A stretch of DNA of 64,000 nucleotides from the NCBI GenBank assembly GCA_031291325.1, contig JARLJG010000049.1:99974-163973 (forward strand), given 5' to 3'. This DNA comes from Burkholderiaceae bacterium (GTDB lineage Bacteria > Pseudomonadota > Gammaproteobacteria > Burkholderiales > Burkholderiaceae_D). How positions within the stretch are numbered: the stretch's first letter is position 1; every line of letters begins with the position of its first letter. The position numbers and the translations under genes are program-made. The notes beneath the pieces are model-generated. The model was not told the DNA's origin and searched no databases. It saw only the letters and a program-made list of their open reading frames with translations. Positions 61,678 through 64,000 of the stretch are shown here, piece by piece.

Positions 61678-61845
61678 TTTTGTAGTCCTCGATAAAATTT
61701 TTACACGCCGACGAATCGCCGCCGGCCTCGGTTGCAGACGGACGCCCGATTCGCACCTGCGATTCGCGCGCGCCGAAAGGCAACAAGGAAATTCTACGCA
61801 ATGGCTCGCTTGGCATAAATGACAAAAACAGATTAATATCTGCCA

Positions 61846-62841
61846 ATGTCAATGCCAAATTCCCATTGCGTCGGACTCCTTACCTTCAACGGCACGCAGG
61901 CGCTGGACGTAACCGGCCCGGCATCCGTGTTTGCAGCCGCCAACGATGCCGTCGGGGCAAAGCATTACGACGTGCATATCCTGTCCGAACTTGGCGGCCT
62001 GGTGCAGACCAATAGCGCGGTGGCCATTGCCACCGAAGCGTTGAAAGATATTGCGCCGGCCAGCATCGATACGCTATTGATCGTCGGCGGCGACGACGAT
62101 GCGATCCGCCGTCTCGCCGCCAATCGCCCGGTGCAGCAATGGGCAACCGCCGCCAGCGCCAATGCGCAGCGCCTCGGCTCGATTTGCACCGGCGCCTTCG
62201 CCTTGGCGCAGTTCGGCTTGATCGCCGGCAAACGCGTCGCCACCCACTGGTCCGGCTGCGCCGAACTGGCCGGACTGCACCCGGAAATCCAGGTCGACGC
62301 CAACGCGCTATTCGTGCAGGATGGCAAGGTCTGGACCTCGGCCGGCGTCACCACCGGCATCGACATGTGCCTGGAGCTGGTCTCCAACGACCTCGGCAGC
62401 GCGGTCGCCAATGCCATCGCCAAGCGCCTGGTGCTGTACGCCCGACGACCCGGCTATCAATCGCAATTCAGCCCGCTGTTAAGCGCGCAGACGAAGGCCG
62501 ATGCGCCGTTCGCCAAACTGATACAGTGGATGGGGGAACATTTGTCCGAGAATCTGGAGGTGCCGCGCCTGGCAGCCCGCGTCGCCATGTCGGAGCGCAG
62601 CTTCCATCGGAAGTTTACGGCCGCAACCGGCGAAACGCCTGCGCACTTTGTCGAAACCCTGCGCCTTGATCAAGCCAGATCGCTGCTGTCAGCGCGTATC
62701 GCATTGAAGGAAATCGCCGCAAGAACCGGCTATGCAAACGCGGCCCAATTATCAAAGGCCTTTGAACGGCGCTTCGGCCTGTCGCCTTTGCTGTTTCGGG
62801 AAATGCATTGCGGCGGCGCAAAACGTCTCGATGCCGGTTAG
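61846..62841 (+). CDS. GATase1-like AraC-family transcriptional regulator
   Basis: A 331-residue regulator: a DJ-1/PfpI-like N-terminal domain (LLTFNGTQALDVTGPASVFAAAND, LLIVGGDDDAIRRLA, LGSICTGAFALAQFGLIAGKRVATHW in parts) and a C-terminal AraC DNA-binding domain (NLEVPRLAARVAMSERSFHRKFTAATGETPAHFVE; LKEIAARTGYANAAQLSKAFERRFGLSP, parts). This is the FtrA/CdhR layout. The nucleophile Cys is kept (ICTGA), but this does not imply catalysis in this family. It is divergent from the PfpI gene and probably regulates it. The last 54 bases recur at 63734. Confidence 0.88.
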   Translation: MSMPNSHCVGLLTFNGTQALDVTGPASVFAAANDAVGAKHYDVHILSELGGLVQTNSAVAIATEALKDIAPASIDTLLIVGGDDDAIRRLAANRPVQQWATAASANAQRLGSICTGAFALAQFGLIAGKRVATHWSGCAELAGLHPEIQVDANALFVQDGKVWTSAGVTTGIDMCLELVSNDLGSAVANAIAKRLVLYARRPGYQSQFSPLLSAQTKADAPFAKLIQWMGEHLSENLEVPRLAARVAMSERSFHRKFTAATGETPAHFVETLRLDQARSLLSARIALKEIAARTGYANAAQLSKAFERRFGLSPLLFREMHCGGAKRLDAG

Positions 62842-63184
62842 ATGACATGCGGCGGATTTATCGTTAATATTGGATCGGTCTGTTCGAGGGTCGGCTTTGT
62901 TGCGGGAAGTGGTCAGACTGAATTCTGAGGGCAAAGACCGCACCCGGCCAGTCAGTCGGGTAAGGCAGAAATTTGATACTTGCTCGACAAGCGCGTAGGT
63001 TGGGCTAACGCTTCATCAGCCCAACAATCGGACGGCCAACGTCAAAGAAATCTCGAAAGGCCTGCGAACGGGGCGCGTAACGAATGTTTTTCACGGTCTT
63101 GCGAGCCTCGGATGTTGGGCTGGTGAAGCGTTAGCCCAACCTACGATACTGTGATCGCGCAAACACTATTAGGATGTTGCTCCA
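62842..63184. other. 343-bp intergenic region of the accessory patch
   Basis: No gene is supported between the AraC regulator and the AT-rich lipoprotein. Its main structure is a long inverted repeat (62995-63144, listed separately). Near the start (62845-62940) nothing is recognised. The region just before 63185 is AT-rich and probably carries the lipoprotein promoter. Confidence 0.5.
62995..63144. repeat. 31-bp inverted repeat pair (30/31 identity)
   Basis: Bases 62995-63025 and 63114-63144 are reverse complements apart from one base; each arm reads GTAGGTTGGGCTAACGCTTC then A(T/C)CAGCCCAAC. The loop is 88 bases. GTTGGGCT...AGCCCAAC-type palindromes are common dispersed REP-like elements in Proteobacteria, so this is probably a doublet of that family. 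Each arm is itself a partial palindrome. Confidence 0.8.
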
Positions 63185-63625
63185 ATGCTGATTATGAAAA
63201 TTATCAAGTTACTTTTACTAGGAATATTGAGCATTCTAATCGGATGCTCATCGGTTCCCCCGGACAGTTCGAGACTCACAAATCGCCTAGTTGGCTGCTG
63301 GTATGGTGAAGACTATCAACCTGTTTTTGGACAAAAAGCAGGATGGTTAATGAATCGCCATGAAGATGGCACCTTCACGATTGAATTTAGAACGGTCAAA
63401 GCAGGCCAGAACATGCACAAACAAACTGAAAAAGGGAACTGGAAATATCACGACGGAAGGTACACGACGATTACCACAAGCGTCGCGGGCGTAAATATCG
63501 AACCGTATTATGTAGACGAGTACGAAATCAAGTCGCTAACCGAAAACGAGATGACCTACTACCATGACAAGGCGAAGCAAACCTTCTCCTCCAGGAGGGT
63601 AAATTGTGACCACGAAGGCTCCTAG
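63185..63625 (+). CDS. AT-rich lipoprotein, hypothetical
   Basis: A 146-residue putative lipoprotein (lipobox ILIGC, Cys21; a start at 63194 is also possible). The mature region has a beta-rich domain: LVGCWYGEDYQPVFGQKAGW, HEDGTFTIEFRTV, KGNWKYHDGRYTTITTS and DEYEIKSLTENEMTYYHDKAK, resembling lipocalin-like or DUF-type stress lipoproteins. Codon use is clearly AT-richer than neighbouring genes, suggesting recent acquisition. It lies between the duplicated AraC tail segments. Confidence 0.7.
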   Translation: MLIMKIIKLLLLGILSILIGCSSVPPDSSRLTNRLVGCWYGEDYQPVFGQKAGWLMNRHEDGTFTIEFRTVKAGQNMHKQTEKGNWKYHDGRYTTITTSVAGVNIEPYYVDEYEIKSLTENEMTYYHDKAKQTFSSRRVNCDHEGS

Positions 63626-63733
63626 TTCGACGACCCACTCCATTCGAGTCGAGAGGGAGGCACGTCTCTGCGCCCACACGACACAACGCGCAGGACATCC
63701 GCGTGGACACAAAAGCCTTCCCACCCGACCAGA

Positions 63734-63784
63734 CTGTTTCGGGAAATGCATTGCGGCGGCGCAGAGCGTGTCGCCGCCGATTAG
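63734..63784 (+). pseudogene. remnant of an AraC-regulator 3' end
   Basis: The first 30 bases (63734-63763) are identical to 62791-62820 in the AraC gene, and the following 24 keep about three quarters identity. In frame they read LFREMHCGGAERVAAD-stop, against LFREMHCGGAKRLDAG-stop in the intact gene. The upstream coding sequence is missing, so this is a displaced gene tail, not a functional gene. Confidence 0.7.
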
Positions 63785-63864
63785 ATGCTAGGCGCAGCGC
63801 TCCCGCCACCACTTATCGGGGTTTGAGACCGTTGCGCCATTAGAAGAAATGAACGAGTTAATTG

Positions 63865-64000
63865 GGGGTGTGCGGAATTTTGTGTAAACGGGGTTTCGTT
63901 TAAGCTAGTGTCATCCGTTCTTCAAACTGAATTGTGAAGCGGTTTAGCGCACCTTTCCAGTCCCGCAGCGGCATCGTCCATTTCTTGCTGATGTTGTTGA
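63865..64000 (-). mobile_element. end of an IS256-family insertion sequence (partial)
   Basis: A GTGTGCGGAATTTTGTGTAAAC-like end (about 63867-63888, given approximately) followed by the C-terminus of a mutator-type transposase on the minus strand. The terminal motif with GTGTGCGG...TTTGTGTA is typical of IS256-family ends. The other end is beyond the window, so the target duplication cannot be checked. Boundary at 63865 is approximate. Confidence 0.7.
63900..64000 (-). CDS. IS256-family transposase, C-terminal fragment
   Basis: Reading the minus strand from the window edge gives NNISKKWTMPLRDWKGALNR, then FTIQFEERMTLA-stop at 63900. The K-K-W-x-M-P-x-R-x-W-K-x-A-L-N-x-F ending is the signature C-terminus of IS256/mutator transposases, which move by a copy-out mechanism in this family. 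Only about 33 codons are in the window, so the catalytic residues lie outside and intactness cannot be judged. Confidence 0.75.
   Translation of the reverse strand, partial: NNISKKWTMPLRDWKGALNRFTIQFEERMTLA

Noticed and set aside
1..64000. CRISPR arrays, tRNA/rRNA genes, prophage or plasmid replication genes
   Set aside because: No regularly spaced repeats, no cloverleaf with a clear anticodon, no rRNA-like stretches and no phage or replication proteins were recognised on reading both strands.

Overview
The window looks like chromosomal DNA of a betaproteobacterium, most likely Burkholderiales and plausibly Oxalobacteraceae. This rests on protein character only: an OmpR/EnvZ pair, the PhaR and class I PhaC polyhydroxybutyrate genes, a rubrerythrin/Fe-S protein/DUF3501 operon, a GcvA-like LysR regulator, and many short secreted orphans. 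No rRNA, tRNA, CRISPR array or prophage was seen. Coding density is high and base composition is even, except for an AT-richer accessory patch at the right end.

Layout. 0-8.2 kb: CaiB-type CoA transferase, a conserved hypothetical, a DUF2520 Rossmann protein, alaC, arfB, ompR-envZ and a dsbA-type oxidoreductase. 8.2-10.7 kb: a leftward DUF3501 / Fe-S oxidoreductase / rubrerythrin set, probably for peroxide stress. 10.9-13.7 kb: ispD-ispF (4-bp overlap) followed by a TPR-glycosyltransferase-like protein. 13.8-16.6 kb: an ECF sigma/anti-sigma pair divergent from two Tat-type exported proteins, a calcineurin-like phosphoesterase and a small cupredoxin with a complete CuA ligand set. 17.1-21.8 kb: mfd, serB, glpM-like. 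22.9-27.5 kb: a PKD/kelch lipoprotein, metC and rimO. 27.6-28.4 kb: a DUF1778/GNAT (TacAT-like) toxin-antitoxin pair with a dyad over its promoter. 28.5-33.9 kb: phaR, phaC, pgeF, rluD and bamD. 34-38 kb: a solitary YhcG/DUF1016 nuclease, an exported chorismate mutase and several small secreted proteins. 38-41.4 kb: a ferredoxin, a full-length Tn5-like transposase homologue without its catalytic residues, and a degenerate EAL-HDOD protein. 41.8-45.9 kb: a 1341-residue Pls/PosA-family NRPS (A-T-membrane-three hexapeptide modules). 46-57 kb: small proteins, HDOD, methyltransferase/XRE pair, MFS, persulfide dioxygenase-rhodanese fusion, LysR/EamA pair, POT transporter and SDR. 57-61 kb: orphan secreted proteins and another HDOD protein. 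61-62.8 kb: a divergent DJ-1/PfpI protein and GATase1-AraC regulator.

The last 1.2 kb is different. The 3' end of the AraC gene is partly repeated about 0.94 kb downstream. Between the copies lie a long inverted repeat and an AT-richer lipoprotein gene, and an IS256-family element runs off the window edge.

Best candidates for something undescribed: the apparently domesticated transposase at 38.5 kb, the sigma-factor-linked CuA protein/phosphoesterase module at 13.8-16.6 kb, and the Pls/PosA NRPS at 41.8 kb. Functions are inferred from motifs and recalled family features; no database search was run.
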